Assembly: GCA_028015205.1 (NCBI GenBank)
Contig: CM051511.1
Coordinates: forward strand, 34,836,001 to 34,900,000
DNA length: 64,000 nt
Source of the DNA: Mytilisepta virgata
Taxonomy: Eukaryota; Mollusca; Bivalvia; Mytilida; Mytilidae
Reading direction: 5' to 3'
This document shows positions 10,769 to 23,029 of the stretch, one piece after another. Positions within the stretch are counted from its first letter, which is position 1; every line of letters begins with the position of its first letter. Made by a program: the position numbers and the translations under genes. The notes under the pieces were generated by a model. That model was not told where the DNA came from. It did no database searches and was given only the letters and a program-made list of their open reading frames with translations.

Positions 10769-13700
10769 CTTTTTCGACATGAAAAAAAAATACATGTATT
10801 ATAAGTGTATGTAAACATTATATTCCAATACAATCTGTTGAAAAAGCAAAATCAGATTACTTTCAAAACAATACAATTTCATCGTCACATGCATATACAC
10901 AGTTACAATGTCTATCCCAAGATACAAGTCGATGACTGAAACTATTTGTTATGTAGCGAATATGGCCGAATGGTCTAGGTTGTTCGTTCACAATCAAATA
11001 TGAAATGATGATTGTCATGTACAACTTTAACATTTTTGCAAAATCTTTGTTTCTCTGAATGTTCATATATCTCCCGACTTCAATGCCTAGTGAATGATGA
11101 CTAATTTGGATAATCATTTTAAAATTATTGCTTTTTAAGTAAACCTCAAATTTACAGCTGCCTTTAAGTTTTCCATAAAAACAAAGTTAAGATGATATAT
11201 CAAATTTTGAAAAAGTTTCCAAAGTCTTTTTCTCAAAGTCTTCTATAACGGACTTTTAAATTGTTACATTTTATACTTTTCTTTAATTCGCTAAAAGATT
11301 TGTCTCATTTATGTTCAATGCCTATGTTTATACCATTTCTAATCTTTTTTTTTAATCTTATATTAAGTTGTAAGGCTTCTTTAGCTAGAGGGTTGATATT
11401 TTCCGATTTTTTAATAATATATCAGTGCTTCACTTTTTATAAATGACTCTACAGTAAATCTACCCAATTTTGATCTAGCACCAATACCTGTGGCTGTCTT
11501 TTTGAGCCCCAGTACAGCTTTACAAAATTTTAAGTGGAGTTTTTCAAAATAATTTTTTTCTGCTAGTGCAAGAGCATCACACAAACAATTATTAATAACC
11601 GCTCTGTTAGAAGGTCTAACAGTGTGAAGAAATTTTCCTTAAACCAAATTTCAAATATTTTGTTACCAGAGTTTTTAGAATAAAAATACTATGATTTGAA
11701 CTGGAACCAAACTTATGATGGACAAATGAGATTTCATAATGGCTATTTATAAACAATATGCCAAAAAAATTGTCGAAAGACCTTGCGAAGGTTCATTTCG
11801 TGTTGAATTCGTGTGTCCATTTTGCCCTTCGTAAGGCCATCGTGAGGGCATCTTGTCAAATCGTATCATCTTCGCCTTTTCTTCGTGTGATCATCGATGC
11901 CATCGGACATTTTTCGCCTAACGAAGACAATAAGACGGAAACAAGAATCTACCCGAATGTCTTAAGAAGGCAGCACGACTACGGGGAGGCCTCGCAATGC
12001 CGTCGTGTAGCCATCGCATTATAGTACGATGACATCGAGATGGGATTTGAGTAGCTCACGTGTTTCACATGTGTCATGGTAATGTGGACATATAAAAGGC
12101 CATCCTCAGAGAAACGATAAACTAGATTAGGACGAATGTACATGCTTCCCCAAAAACATGTACATAAATTTAATGAGGAAAAAATAAAATTATTGGACAC
12201 TGATAATGAATATTTAAAAAATACAAATATACCTGGCAGGCCTATCAAGTCCCACAGAAATAATTAGCCTATACATTCACTACTTCTAGAGTCCAGTGGC
12301 TACTAAACAATGGACATACACTCAGGACACGACATCCTTTATTAATAAGATAGAAGGACTGATCCTCCCTCCGAGTTTTGTAATGGCTAGTTTTGATGCT
12401 AGCTCTATGTATGAAAATGTGGAACATATTGAGATTTATGAAGCAATAAACAGAGCTTGGCTTAAAATTGAAGCCTGTAAAAAAGGGACATTTTTGGAAT
12501 TACTTTAGAATATTCTAAAAAAATAATGAATTCGAATGCTGTAGCACTCTCTACCTCCAGTGCACAGGAGTTCCCATGGGTTCTCCTAGTAGTCCCTCTC
12601 TTAGAATGTTTGAAATTATTTCAGAAATAATTGAATTATTTCTATGCAAACACAACATTCTACACCTATCCATATACAGAGATGATGGACAACATTTGAA
12701 ACTATTCTTCAATAAAGCAAATAACATTCACCCATTTCTGAAATGTACTCACGAAATCACTAGTAGTTAATTGCAATTTCTGGACACTGCCATATTCGGA
12801 GAAAATAGATTCCACAGAGAAAACATTCTTGATTTAAAATATATAGAAAACCTACTGAAAATTACCAATTTCTCAATAGAACTTTGACACACCCTTCCTC
12901 AGTATTTAAATGTTTAATAACTGGGGAAGTAACCAGAATAACCAGTGATGAAAATGAAACTAAATCACAAATTGAATTCTTTAAAACTTATCTAATGAAA
13001 TGGGGCTACAAACACACTGAAATAAAAAAAAATGCAGTTTCAAAAGCTAAACTATTTTAACTAATACAGGAAAAAACCCTTAAATAAAAATAAAAAGAAA
13101 GCGCCACCGCTAGTATTTGGTACAAAATGTAACCCCTGTTTCACACAGATATGAAGATTGGAATATTATTGAAAGGAATGATGAAACAAATTAAATATTC
13201 AACCCCCCCCCCTTGATTGCCTACAAAACACATAAAAGCCTTGAAAACTATCTCACCTCGCCTAAAACGAAATAAAAAAGTATACATGTATCTTTCTCAA
13301 ACGTATCCAGACGTAAATTGTAACACAAATTCTCAATTAAAAACAATTTTTGAGCACAACGATGTAAACAACTTAAATAGAAAAGCATAGACTATTGACC
13401 ACCAAGTGTCCGACTCCTTGTGTATCAGTTTTTCAACATACGTTGTAAAATAATTAAAGATAATACGACTTAAAAATAACACACCAGAGGCTTGAGTCGC
13501 TGATGATGGTTACGGCCTTGATCCTATTAATCGACCTAAACAGGTACCCGAAACATTATAGTTTGTGGCAGATTGGGAGTTGTCTCAAATTGATCTGTTA
13601 ATATTTGTACATGTACCATCGGGAGATAACGTGACGCCTTCGTGACCTAGTTCGAACGCATCTTACTCCCAATACGACGTCGTGTAGCCATTGTGTTGCC

Positions 13701-15266
13701 TTCATGTGTATTTCGGGTAAACTACTTAATAAAATTTCACATCTTTTTGTTGCCTTTGTGTATGGTTCGGGTGCCATTGTGTGACCTGTAGGCATCGTAC
13801 TTGCTTCAGCTGTTGATTTGCTGTTGACAAAGTTCGAGGCGTTTTCGCGCGAAATTCAAATTCATATTCGTATGGTCATCTGGTGTCAATTTCGGGACAG
13901 TGTCATGCCTGCATTATAATCAAACGTAATGAATTTGGCGTCCGACAATCATATGGGACCAAAAATAGCCCTCAATCCCCCTAGTCTTTTTAAAACAATT
14001 TTACAATTAGTTGAAGCTAACTATTAATCGGGTATTTCTCTCTGATTTTGATTTCATTCAATCTTTTCTTCGTTTACCCGTATTTTGATTTTGATAACTG
14101 CAGTATATTCGTATTTTTAAATCCTTACATCTTTTCAAAACATTCTATTGATAACACGTATTTCGTTCGTTTAATAATAGAAAGTTTTTTACGTTTTACT
14201 TCTATTATCTGCTTTCTTTGCACTTATATGTTTTACAAAACGATATCTTCTTAGAGCGTAAAATACTCAATTTTTATAATCACTTACCCACGCATCCGCC
14301 ATCCCTTGGAAAATAATTGAAACAACAATACTGGCCTGTATTATTTCTAAAACATACAATACACAAACATATAGTAGTTTTTATATCTTATTTCTGGAAT
14401 ATATTACGCATACATGATAGATTAAACAGATGCTAAACTGTCTCAAAATCATCTGTCTCATGCCGAACTGAAGCTACATTCAAACTTCAAATAATCCATC
14501 ATGTTGAAATCAAACGTCAACAATAACTTAATAACAATTTCCGCTAAAACCAACAGACAAAAGTAATAACTCTAAAAGTAAGTTTTATACATATATCCTT
14601 TTTATACGCCTGTTGAAACAGGACCTATCGGGCTTATAATGATATACCTTTGCATGCCTGTTTGTTTGCACATACGTTGCAATCTAATACAACGAAAGTA
14701 AGATCCCTTTCTATATTTTGTCATCTCAAAGATACATTTAGTTGCAATGATAGAACATTTGAATCTTTAATTAATTCCAAATATGTTATCATAGGAAAGG
14801 AGAACAATGATGCACCAATAAACATCACACAGATTCAGAAGAATATTATAAACAAAACAAACATTGTGAGTTAAAAAAAATCTTAATTGAGAACCGACAC
14901 GAAATATCGATAGAGTTAAATGGGTTTTAGGAATATAAGCATTCGATAAAACCAAGTACAGTAGTTTATGTATTGTATTATACCGACAAGGTGACTTCTA
15001 GCTGGAATAAATATCAAGAAGAAACAGTAGATAGCAAGATAATTTCTGCTTAAAAGAAAGTTATATTAACAAACGATTAAAGTGTACCTGACTGGAAGTA
15101 CATTGTTTTATTTGTTACTATAAGACGTTTTTATATTTTGGCAAAGTTGAATATAGGAAAAACATATTCAAGTTGCTCACCTGCAAACATTTTCTCCTTT
15201 TAGTTCTAGTCCTATCGTGTTGTTAAAGAACCAGCCACACAACAATACAAGAAGATATACTCTCAT
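10660..15266 (-). CDS. gene D: EGF-like (MEGF10/SREC-type) receptor, 5' part (exons 1-3)
   Basis: The gene is reconstructed from three exons: 15,266-15,181, 14,346-14,288 and 10,768-10,660. Introns have consistent GT/AG ends, and phases 2, 1 and 2 keep one frame. Exon 1 encodes a signal peptide (starts MRVYLLVLLCGWFF). Exon 2 gives YCCFNYFPRDGGCV. Exon 3 is an EGF-like module with ECENGT, NCQPCE, NRYGKKC and TCSC. The order, exon lengths (exon 3 is 109 nt in both) and phases match gene C. The family is inferred to be a cell-surface EGF-like receptor. No transmembrane or tail exon was found to the left, so the gene is either truncated or continues beyond position 1. Intron 2 contains a decayed reverse transcriptase. 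Confidence 0.65.
10769..12254. other. intron 2 of gene D, left part
   Basis: AT-rich intronic sequence. A segment rich in cgtcgt/ccatcg words (11,760-12,030) precedes the reverse-transcriptase remnant. A similar-sounding segment with cgtcgtgtagccat follows it at 13,615-13,800, so these may be element flanks. No exon seen. Confidence 0.4.
12255..13570 (+). mobile_element. decayed Penelope-like reverse transcriptase
   Basis: Broken frames read in order through the reverse-transcriptase signatures: TTSFINKIEGLILPPSF and SFDASSMYENVEH (12,330-12,430), CTGVPMGSPSSP (12,558-12,595), YRDDG as the catalytic YxDD box (about 12,675), LQFLDTAIFGENRF (about 12,770), then DWNIIERND and PPLIAYKTHKSLE (13,155-13,245). 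In-frame stops and shifts occur between blocks, so it is inactive. The DTTxFIxKI, SxYxN and PMGSP set is typical of Penelope-like elements; no GIY-YIG domain was recognised. It sits inside intron 2 of gene D, opposite to the gene. Confidence 0.8.
14288..14346 (-). CDS. gene D exon 2, CC-NY module
   Basis: 59 nt with a TTTTAG acceptor and GTAAGT donor. It encodes NNTGQYCCFNYFPRDGGCV. The vicinal CC, the NY and the following GxCV are shared with exon 2 of genes C and E. Phase 2 in, phase 1 out. Confidence 0.75.
15181..15266 (-). CDS. gene D exon 1, signal peptide
   Basis: 86 nt from ATG to a GTGAGC donor. The 28 residues begin MRVYLLVLLCGWFFNNT and end ENVC. The end NVC(R) is the same in gene E (GLNVCR), and NVCW closes gene C exon 1. 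The strongly hydrophobic core fits a secretory signal. Confidence 0.75.
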
Positions 15267-16864
15267 ATATATATATGCCTTCATCTTCCAACAAACTGGT
15301 TAAACGTTCGTGATAGTTTTTATCTATCTTTCCCAACCAATGATTTATTTTGTTCCTGTTTTACAATTTGTTGGATTTAGAACTGACGGAATTGGAAATA
15401 TTACAACACACGAATACATTATCAGGAAACATTTTGTCGGACATACATATAAATGATAAGTGTATTTTACATATCAAATCTCGATGCATTGAAGCCAAAT
15501 AAATACAGAGTGTCATCTCAATTACAGTATGCCATAGACATTGTATTCTGGTTAAGTTTGGATTTTTGTTATTGTCATCTTCTTTATCGTTGCGGGCTAT
15601 TGTTTGTTAGATCGGTTTTCCATATTTATGCGGCATTGAACAGTGATGATAAAGGATGAATTGTTGAATATGAACTGCACCACAGAAACTGTTTGTACTA
15701 TTGAGTGAACTAATTTTGGTATAATGACCTTGGGTGGTCTCTCTTCAAAATGTGTCCAGTATGGCTATTAATACTAAAAGAAGGAAAGGCAGCAAAAATT
15801 GCTGTCTGCAACAAAATGGACAATTGAGTACACACTTTGTGGAAATAGTCCGAATGCCCCTTTAAAACGTGTCTGGGGACTCAAGGTATGGGCAAATATG
15901 GCCAACGTTACTAAAAAGGGAAATATCATTGAACAATATTTAGAAATATGATCCTTTAAAAGTGCATACTTTGGCTATGAAACTTTGATGATATGGTTCT
16001 TTGGTCCCTTTAATTTCACTGAAAAAGATACGCTTTGGATCAATTTCGGATTTTTAAGTTACAAAACACCATTTCTATAGCGGAAACTTAAATTAAGGGC
16101 TCAATTGCTTTATTTCTTTCTATCAAGAGTACCCCTTGTAAAAAAATAGCTATATATTAAACAAGAACAGATCGGCCAATATCGATGCTCAGTTTGTTCC
16201 CATTGGAATTCCAAACGTGTCTTCAAAACTCGTCCTTCAAAACGGAAAATGATGGTGTTGAGGAGAAATTGCAGCATGTCAAAAAATCAGTCTGAAAGTA
16301 GTTTTTGTTTATCAGTTGAACATGGACGGGTAGTTAAAATCGTACGAGAGAAATAAAAGTTTTGATAATATAGCAATATGTTAGGTTATTAGTCGGGAGA
16401 TATAGGTATTCGTGTTAGTTTTTAGAAATTTTACGAAATATCTACATCACTTCAGTTGTAGAGTAGGATTTATCACAGTATCCATTGAGTTATTATTTGC
16501 TGTAATCAAAGCGAAAAAGTGTAAAATAGTTAACTTTGCAGGGCCAGCTTTTTATCTGATTGTATGGAAACTAATGAAGTTTCGGTATCCATTAAATCGA
16601 AAGTAGCTTATTATTGTCACCACTAACAGAACGAAGTAAAACACATAAATGTAGTTATTGAAAATATCTTCCTTTAGTACTGTAGTTAGCCTGTAAATGC
16701 TGTAATTGGGTTCCAATGTGATTCTGGAATGCCCATCTTGTATGCCACTCAACGTTGTTCCTTTTGCAAACACAAACGGTATTCTTCGGGGATCTGACAT
16801 CTGGAACAAGCACTTAATTTTCACGAAGGAAGAAAAATGTACAACATAACTGGAAAGTTACGAA
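15267..16864. other. intergenic; no gene recognised
   Basis: Upstream side of gene D. Contains unique-looking AT-rich sequence and short open frames (15,453-15,659, 16,412-16,606) without recognisable motifs or splice support. Confidence 0.4.
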
Positions 16865-17440
16865 CTTAAGGATGTACACCTCTGAGGATCCAAAAATTAA
16901 AATTTTTTCTTATCCTGATATTTGGGTTTATATGACTGTTAGAAAGTAGTTTATGAAGAAAAAATCATATGGTGGTGGACTTTGGGGCTATTATCATGAA
17001 CAAAATCACACGTTCCTCTTTTAACTTTTTTTCATACTTTCCCTAAAGATGAAGTGGACCAATCTGAATAAATTTAACCTTAAAAAACTATATGTCCGTG
17101 TTAATGTAATAAAGTTTTATAACATTCTATTGTTTTTTCGTGTCAAAATGACCATGCAGTCAATTTCGTAAATTTAGGGTTTTTCTCATTTGTTTAGAAC
17201 AAAGAGCGTATAATTTCAACTTATTTATTATAAATGATTGGAAAAATACATATTAAAGAATTTTAAAAAAAATGATAGGGGATGTACGTATTTTTGGTAA
17301 AATCATTTCTTTGTACCCATCACCCATTTTCTCAACATTTTGGCTGATGACACTGACCAGCTTGGTTATAAAATTTTATTACTCAAAATTACTTATTGTA
17401 AGTACATAGTTTTTTTCACAGAGTTTAGTTTGATTATAAT
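16865..17440 (+). repeat. ~600-bp dispersed repeat, copy 1
   Basis: The segment from ttaaggatgtacacctctgagg to ttacttattgtaagtacat matches the reverse complement of 55,840-56,505. Shared stretches include gtggaccaatctgaataaat, gaccatgcagtc and cacccattttctcaacattt, with small indels. No coding capacity. Confidence 0.85.
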
Positions 17441-18040
17441 ATTTTTTGTATTCATTAATATTTTCCACTTTTTATCACATGTTTTGGACATAATTCCCAA
17501 ACGAGATTTCAACGAGACTGAAACATCAGAAGAATACATCCTTAAATGAAAATAAGGGCTATATTATTTTATTAAGGAGTTAAATGGACCATGTATTCTG
17601 GATGTCAAGTTATATGTATATGTTTAGTTTGGTTTGGTTGTCTGTTTATATAATAAAAAGATATTTAAGAAATGTATATACATTATATGGGTCATTTTCA
17701 AAAAAGTCCATTTTCCTGTCCAACTATGTTAAAAAAATATTCAGACACAATGGCATTATTTTTTGTGCTTAACAAAAAGTTCGCAATTTTTTCAACTCGG
17801 CACATCTAGAATGAGAACGATTTTCTCCTTGCGATCCAACATAAATTGATTTTGAAGCTCAATATTGAGCAATTTGCGAGTGTCCGGACTGAGAGAACCA
17901 TGTTTGCACATTATTTTTAAATGATTTTTTGTATGTTTTCAAATCGGCAAAAGTATTTTTTTGAATAGCATATAATTGAATCTTAACAAGTAAAGTCTTG
18001 AAGATATATATATATCTGCTCATAAAAAAGTAAATTATGT
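17441..18040. other. AT-rich, no gene seen
   Basis: Low-complexity AT-rich sequence. The 117-residue minus-strand open frame at 17,859-18,212 overlaps the motif-rich region that follows and shows no domain. Confidence 0.4.
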
Positions 18041-19050
18041 TGGCGTCCATGAAATGCATGTCTGTCCTGTTACCGGTGCTAAATTTGCAGAGCAATAATT
18101 TTTGCCTGCAAATACGAATATTTTCTATGATGAAATCAAAAGTACAAATATTTTCCAAATTACAACCAAAACAATAGAAGGTTAGAAGAAACAGAAGTGA
18201 AGTTATAACCAAAATATTAAGTCAACCTGATAGCGTACCCTTTTAAAATGTCTATCATGTTACCAACAAATTTATACATTACTACAGCCATACGTTGTCA
18301 AAAGGGTCATTAACTGTTTGGAAACAAAGAACGCTAACTGAAAAAACCATACACCGAAGTAAGGGGAGCTGTTATTTCGAAATATAATCAATAAACATAT
18401 AATTTTGTCCATCCTGTTACTGTCTATCCTGTTACCTTGAATGAAGTAACAGGATAGACAGATTAAGTATAAGAATAAACAACTATGTATCTGTAGACAT
18501 TATGAAATATTTGAAAATGAAACGAAACATTTGATAGTCTACATATCTTTAAGGAAAAACAAACAACTATGCAAGGGGGGTTGTTGTTTTGCTATAGAAT
18601 CAATAAATATACAATTTTGTTTATCCTGTTACTGTCTGTCCTGTTACCCCAACTTGGTAACAGGATAGACAAATATGTATATGTAAACCTTCGATGTCCG
18701 TCCCTGTTACCATAGAAAATAGCGTTTTACTAAAATTGTATGTAATCAAAGAACTTAGTGATGGATTGATTCAAAAGTCCAATATAAGCCGAATATAAGG
18801 AAGTGCTTCAGTTGGTTTTGCGTTGATTTTAGCAATTTTCGCAGCATTTGAAAATCTATTTTTAGATAGTTTTTTCAGGACAAAATATTAAGTGATATTT
18901 TTATCCCGTTAATGCAAAGAAATTAAATATTCTGTTATTGTTTTCTGAAGCACCACTAACGTACCTTTGAGAAATAATCAATACCTTTTTCACATTTTTC
19001 CTGTTGATAGTAAAAAAAGTCTCACAAATGTGGTTACAGGATAGACAAAA
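18040..19050. repeat. region with repeated TGTCTATCCTGTTACC motif and hairpins
   Basis: The motif or close variants occur about ten times in about 1 kb, on both strands (near 18,061, 18,249, 18,407, 18,421, 18,446, 18,621, 18,634, 18,656, 18,690 and 19,033). At 18,420-18,461 two copies form a 16-bp perfect stem with a ~10-nt loop. At 18,633-18,670 a second pair forms a stem with one mismatch. The two stems lie in a ~212-bp tandem duplication (about 18,355-18,480 and 18,567-18,690). No reading frame explains the conservation. Confidence 0.75.
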
Positions 19051-20019
19051 TTTTGCACCATCAGTCGAAAATGTGTCAATAATAGTTTTATGTTATGTCA
19101 TTAAGATTGCATATTTGAGTATTTTCTTCAAGAAGTATCATATATTTTGCTAGTTTAATAAATATGATGATTCAAACAAATTGTTTTTTCTCAATTTTGC
19201 AATGTTAAAAATGGACATTTTTTGAAAATGACCCATATATTGTATGACAGCCTGGTTTAGCAAAGTGCCATATCATTAAACTTAGCATTAGTATTGATAG
19301 TGTTAAGAGCGTGGTTAAACGGACATCCGATTGATTTTGGTTTTTGAATCACATGTTTGTTATAAATACATGTTCCTGCTCTATTTGAGGAAATTGTAAG
19401 TACAATGTAACCTTCGTAACCAGGTTGTTGTATATGAAGGAAACAAATCATCAAAATAATAGGAATAGAAACAATGTATTTATATTTCATACTCCAGAGT
19501 ACATAGTTTGCCCTTTCTCAATCACCATCCATGAGCCTGCATTTTTTTTTTCGTTGCAGAAGCATGCCTTTTTCCAAATTTAATATGACTTAATTCCAGG
19601 TTATATTCAATTCAAGAGTCTTAAATTTCCTTGCTTGCCCATCAATCCCTCTTAAATATCAAATAATTGTTCCTAAATAATGGGTAAAGATGAAATTGCA
19701 AAGGTATTTTACCACACTCACTTAGCAGGAAGTCCTTGATAACCACCAGTCGAGACCGTTCTTCCTTCCTTTGGCATTTCTATAACGGGTGAATAAATTG
19801 ACATTCCTGCTCTTTTATTATTGGATTCCTAAACTACATAAGAATCCGTTTAAGCAAAGGTACATTGCTGGGTAAGCTAATGGCTCTGCAAAACCTCTTT
19901 CAAAGATTTTAATACTGATATTGACATGTATTAAGGAGAACCTTCAGAATTACTGTGAAACCTCATATTCCACCAGAGGTGTCAATCAGATGCGGATTCC
20001 TAAAAACTAAAAAAAAAAT
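19051..20019. other. intergenic; no gene recognised
   Basis: AT-rich sequence. Short open frames only (for example 19,257-19,490 minus), with no recognisable domain. Confidence 0.4.
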
Positions 20020-20380
20020 ACTACAATATTTAAATCAAAATCTTTGGCTACATGCAACAGTATAAAAACTTTCGACTTCTCCACACTCCATACTACCATA
20101 CCACCTTCTCAATTAAAATAACGAATGAAATAATTAGTTCATGAATGTTTTTTTCAAGAAAAATGGCACACGCAGGTATAAATTTCCAGTTTTAGGTAGA
20201 GAAAAGGCTTATTTCGTTAAGAAACACTCTGATTCTGACAAAACGTATTCTGAAGATGAGATGACAAACATGTTAGATTTTGTCATAGACAAAATATTTG
20301 TTGAATTTGACATTCCAATGAGAATCAACAGTGCTCCGTTCCTCGCCGATCTGTTATTATGGGCTCATATCCCCTGTCAG
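20020..20380 (+). pseudogene. reverse-transcriptase fragment, decayed
   Basis: Reads CNSIKTFDFSTLHTTIPP in one frame (20,035-20,125), then after stops and a frameshift CFFKKNGTRRYKFPVLG, KKHSDSDKTYSEDEM, MLDFVIDKIFVEF and IPMRINSAPFLADLLL. These correspond to motif A (FDFSTLYTTIP) and motif B (GIPMGTNCAPLLADLFL) of a reverse-transcriptase family widespread in invertebrates. About nine residues are missing before motif B, and key residues are changed (GIPMGTN to DIPMRIN). Inactive relic. It is probably the same family as the fragment at 36.2 kb, which carries a later part of the protein. Confidence 0.75.
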
Positions 20381-21576
20381 CGTAGCCAGTTAAATTGGAG
20401 GATTAACTGGGATATTTCACTCCAATATTATATAATAATATATTCTTCAGATATTTGATCACTAAGATATTTTAAAGTTACTCACAAACAAATATTGAGT
20501 CCTGAAAGAACCAATTAAACAGTGCTAGAAAAAAATCTTAAATATGAATTTCGGTTCATTCTGATGTAAGCAAATTCACATTTGTAAGTTTTCATCATGT
20601 AAAACATGTAAAAACAGTATTGGTATATTTATTTGATGTAATTATGTGTGTTAAACACTAAAAAACAATTTTACCACATCCGTTATTTTACTTCCTGTTA
20701 ACATGGTTAAAACTGTCGAATTGGCCATTGGAGGATGTTTTCTGACTTTTAACGAGGAAGCATTTGGTCAGATATGAATTAATTGTCTGCCGTCAAATTA
20801 GATCTGGTGACTTGTCGCAAATATATTGAACTTCAGTTCAAATTAAATTTTTAGGATGAAATCTTTTGGTTTAAAAATCGATATAAAGCTGTGGTAAAAA
20901 TGAAAAAAAAAGTCGACAGTTCCTGCTCTACGGGTTCTAATTTCCCCAAAACACTCATTCTAATCTTGTGACAACGAAGAAAAATTACTAAATGTCGTTG
21001 GAGACACTAGTAACACAGTTACGAGTCTAGAGGGACATTTATGTTAAATCTTTACTATCTTGTTTTTTTTTTACAATTTCTTAAATGTGAGAAAAATATC
21101 AAGATCAGAAAATCAGAAAAGGACGTTTTATTCAGAAACAGCTCAAAAGTTAAGAATGAATTAAGCCGTGTTTACTTTTCATGTGCTGATTTGATCTAAA
21201 GTTGTCTTCATCAATCTGACTGAAAAATAACATGTCCTGATTTGATCTTATCCTCATTATGTTTGAAAATATAATGATGCAGAACATCAAGACAAACTAA
21301 GAAAGACAAGACAAGAATGGTCATTTAAGATCAAAACTGTGTTACTAGTAAGCCAAGTACAATGAGGTCATATTGTAAAATACAATGTTTGGACTGACCT
21401 TGTCTGAACTGGGTTAGCCCGGGCTTGTATGCAAAACATGGTCTGGGTTTGACTTTGAAAATTCTAAAATCTGGTCCCGTCTAAAATAAAGTTTACTCTA
21501 TAATTCAAAATATTACATTTTCTCTACTGTTTTTGGTTTTTGGTATTTATTTCATCAGCATGTAACAGCATTAATA

Positions 21577-21580
<4 letters not shown>
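20381..21580. other. intergenic; no gene recognised
   Basis: AT-rich sequence without splice-supported exons or clear repeats. Confidence 0.4.
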
Positions 21581-21639
<59 letters not shown>

Positions 21640-21644
21640 TAGAT

Positions 21645-21676
<32 letters not shown>
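21581..21676. repeat. compound microsatellite (TG)n-(AG)n-(ACAG)n
   Basis: 25 TG units at 21,581-21,630, then AG/AT-rich units to 21,660, then ACAG units to about 21,676. The 78-residue open frame across it is a repeat artefact. Confidence 0.95.
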
Positions 21677-21677
<1 letters not shown>

Positions 21678-21979
21678 AAGAGCAGTACAGATATTTCACT
21701 TCTTTCTCAACTATTCTTAAATAGACAATCTAAAACCAGTAATATAATATCATTTTTCTACACATTTGACCAGTAATTTAAATATCTGCAAATAGTTGTC
21801 ATTACTTTCATCCCAAATAATTTGTTTTTAAAAGATGGAATTTTTAAACAAAAATGGTGAGGTTCATAAATGGGTTTTTTATTTCTCTAGTGTATATAAA
21901 TTTGATAACTCATTTAAAACGTACATAAACATAACAAAACGTGTGTCTAAATACATTTTTTCGAACAGTTCTGATTGTT

Positions 21980-22965
21980 TTAGCTCACCTGACCCAATGG
22001 TCTGTAAATTGTCCTCTTTCAGAATCGTGTCCGATGACCCGGACGATCAACCAAGACGACCGCCTCAGCGGAACTTAGTTTAACATAGGACCCTTTGGAA
22101 AATTCATCGAAAAATCTTCTTGTCTAAAAGCCGGACGATCAACCAAGATGGTTGCCACAGCCGAACTTGGTTTAACATAGGACCCTATGGTAAATTCATT
22201 TCAAAATCTTCTTGTCTGAAACTACTGAGCCAATTGGAACCAAACGTAGCAGCAATGGTCGTTAGATGGTCCTCTTTCAGTCTTATGTCCGATGACCTGG
22301 ACTGTAAACCAAGATGGCAGCTACAGCCACAGTTTAACATTGGACCCTATGGGGAAATTCATTAAAAAAATCTACTGAGCCAATTGCAACCAGACTTGAC
22401 AACAATGTGAAAATTCTTTTAAAAAATCTTCTTGTCTGAAATCACTTGGCCAATTGGAACCAAACATGGCAGAAAATGTTCATAAATGGTCCCCTTTCAG
22501 AATTGTGTCCGTTGACCTGGAATGTCAACAAAGATGGCGCTACAACTAAATTTAGTTTAAAATAGGACCTTATGGGAAAATTCATTAAATAATCTTCTTG
22601 TCTGAAACAACTAAGCCAATCAGAACAATTCAGAATTATATCGGATGACCTGGACTGTCAACCAAGATGGCCGCCACAGCCAAACAGTTTAACATTAGAC
22701 CCAATGGAAAATTCATTAAAAAATCTTCTTGTCTTAAACCATTGATCAAATTTAAACCAAACTTAGCGGCATGGTCCTTAGATGGTAACCTTGATAACAT
22801 TGAATGTCAACTTACATAGCCAACACACTCTAACTTTGATTAACATTGTACCTATGGGAAAACCAGTCAAGCTAACTGCTACACTTAAATTTTCTGTCCT
22901 GCTGAAGGTGTACAAGTTAAATCCAGATGCGCAATACAGGCTCTTGGCAGTCTCTAGTTTTAAAT
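21980..22965 (+). repeat. short copy of the GCTCACCTGACC satellite element
   Basis: Starts tttagctcacctgacccaat and ends with caggctcttggcagtctctag. In between are about five diverged monomers with cttcttgtctgaaa, gccaattggaacc, ggtcctctttcagaat and aagatggccgccacagc. It is the opposite orientation of the array at 2.1-4.8 kb and the same orientation as 52.2-54.0 kb. Confidence 0.85.
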
Positions 22966-23029
22966 CAGTATCATTCATATAACATTTTGAAAATGGATAG
23001 CTGATGTAGAGCTTTTGGGAACATATCAG

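Noticed and set aside
17859..18212. 117-codon minus-strand frame
   Set aside because: AT-rich, no recognisable domain, overlaps the repeated TGTCTATCCTGTTACC region.
18420..18461. Hairpin as transcription terminator
   Set aside because: Eukaryotic context with no flanking gene; the stem is made of a motif repeated elsewhere in the region.
21540..21776. Open frame with long Cys-Val repeat
   Set aside because: Translation of the TG/AG/ACAG microsatellite.
22778..22982. Paired open frames on both strands
   Set aside because: Lie in the degenerate end of the satellite element, no domain, no splice support.
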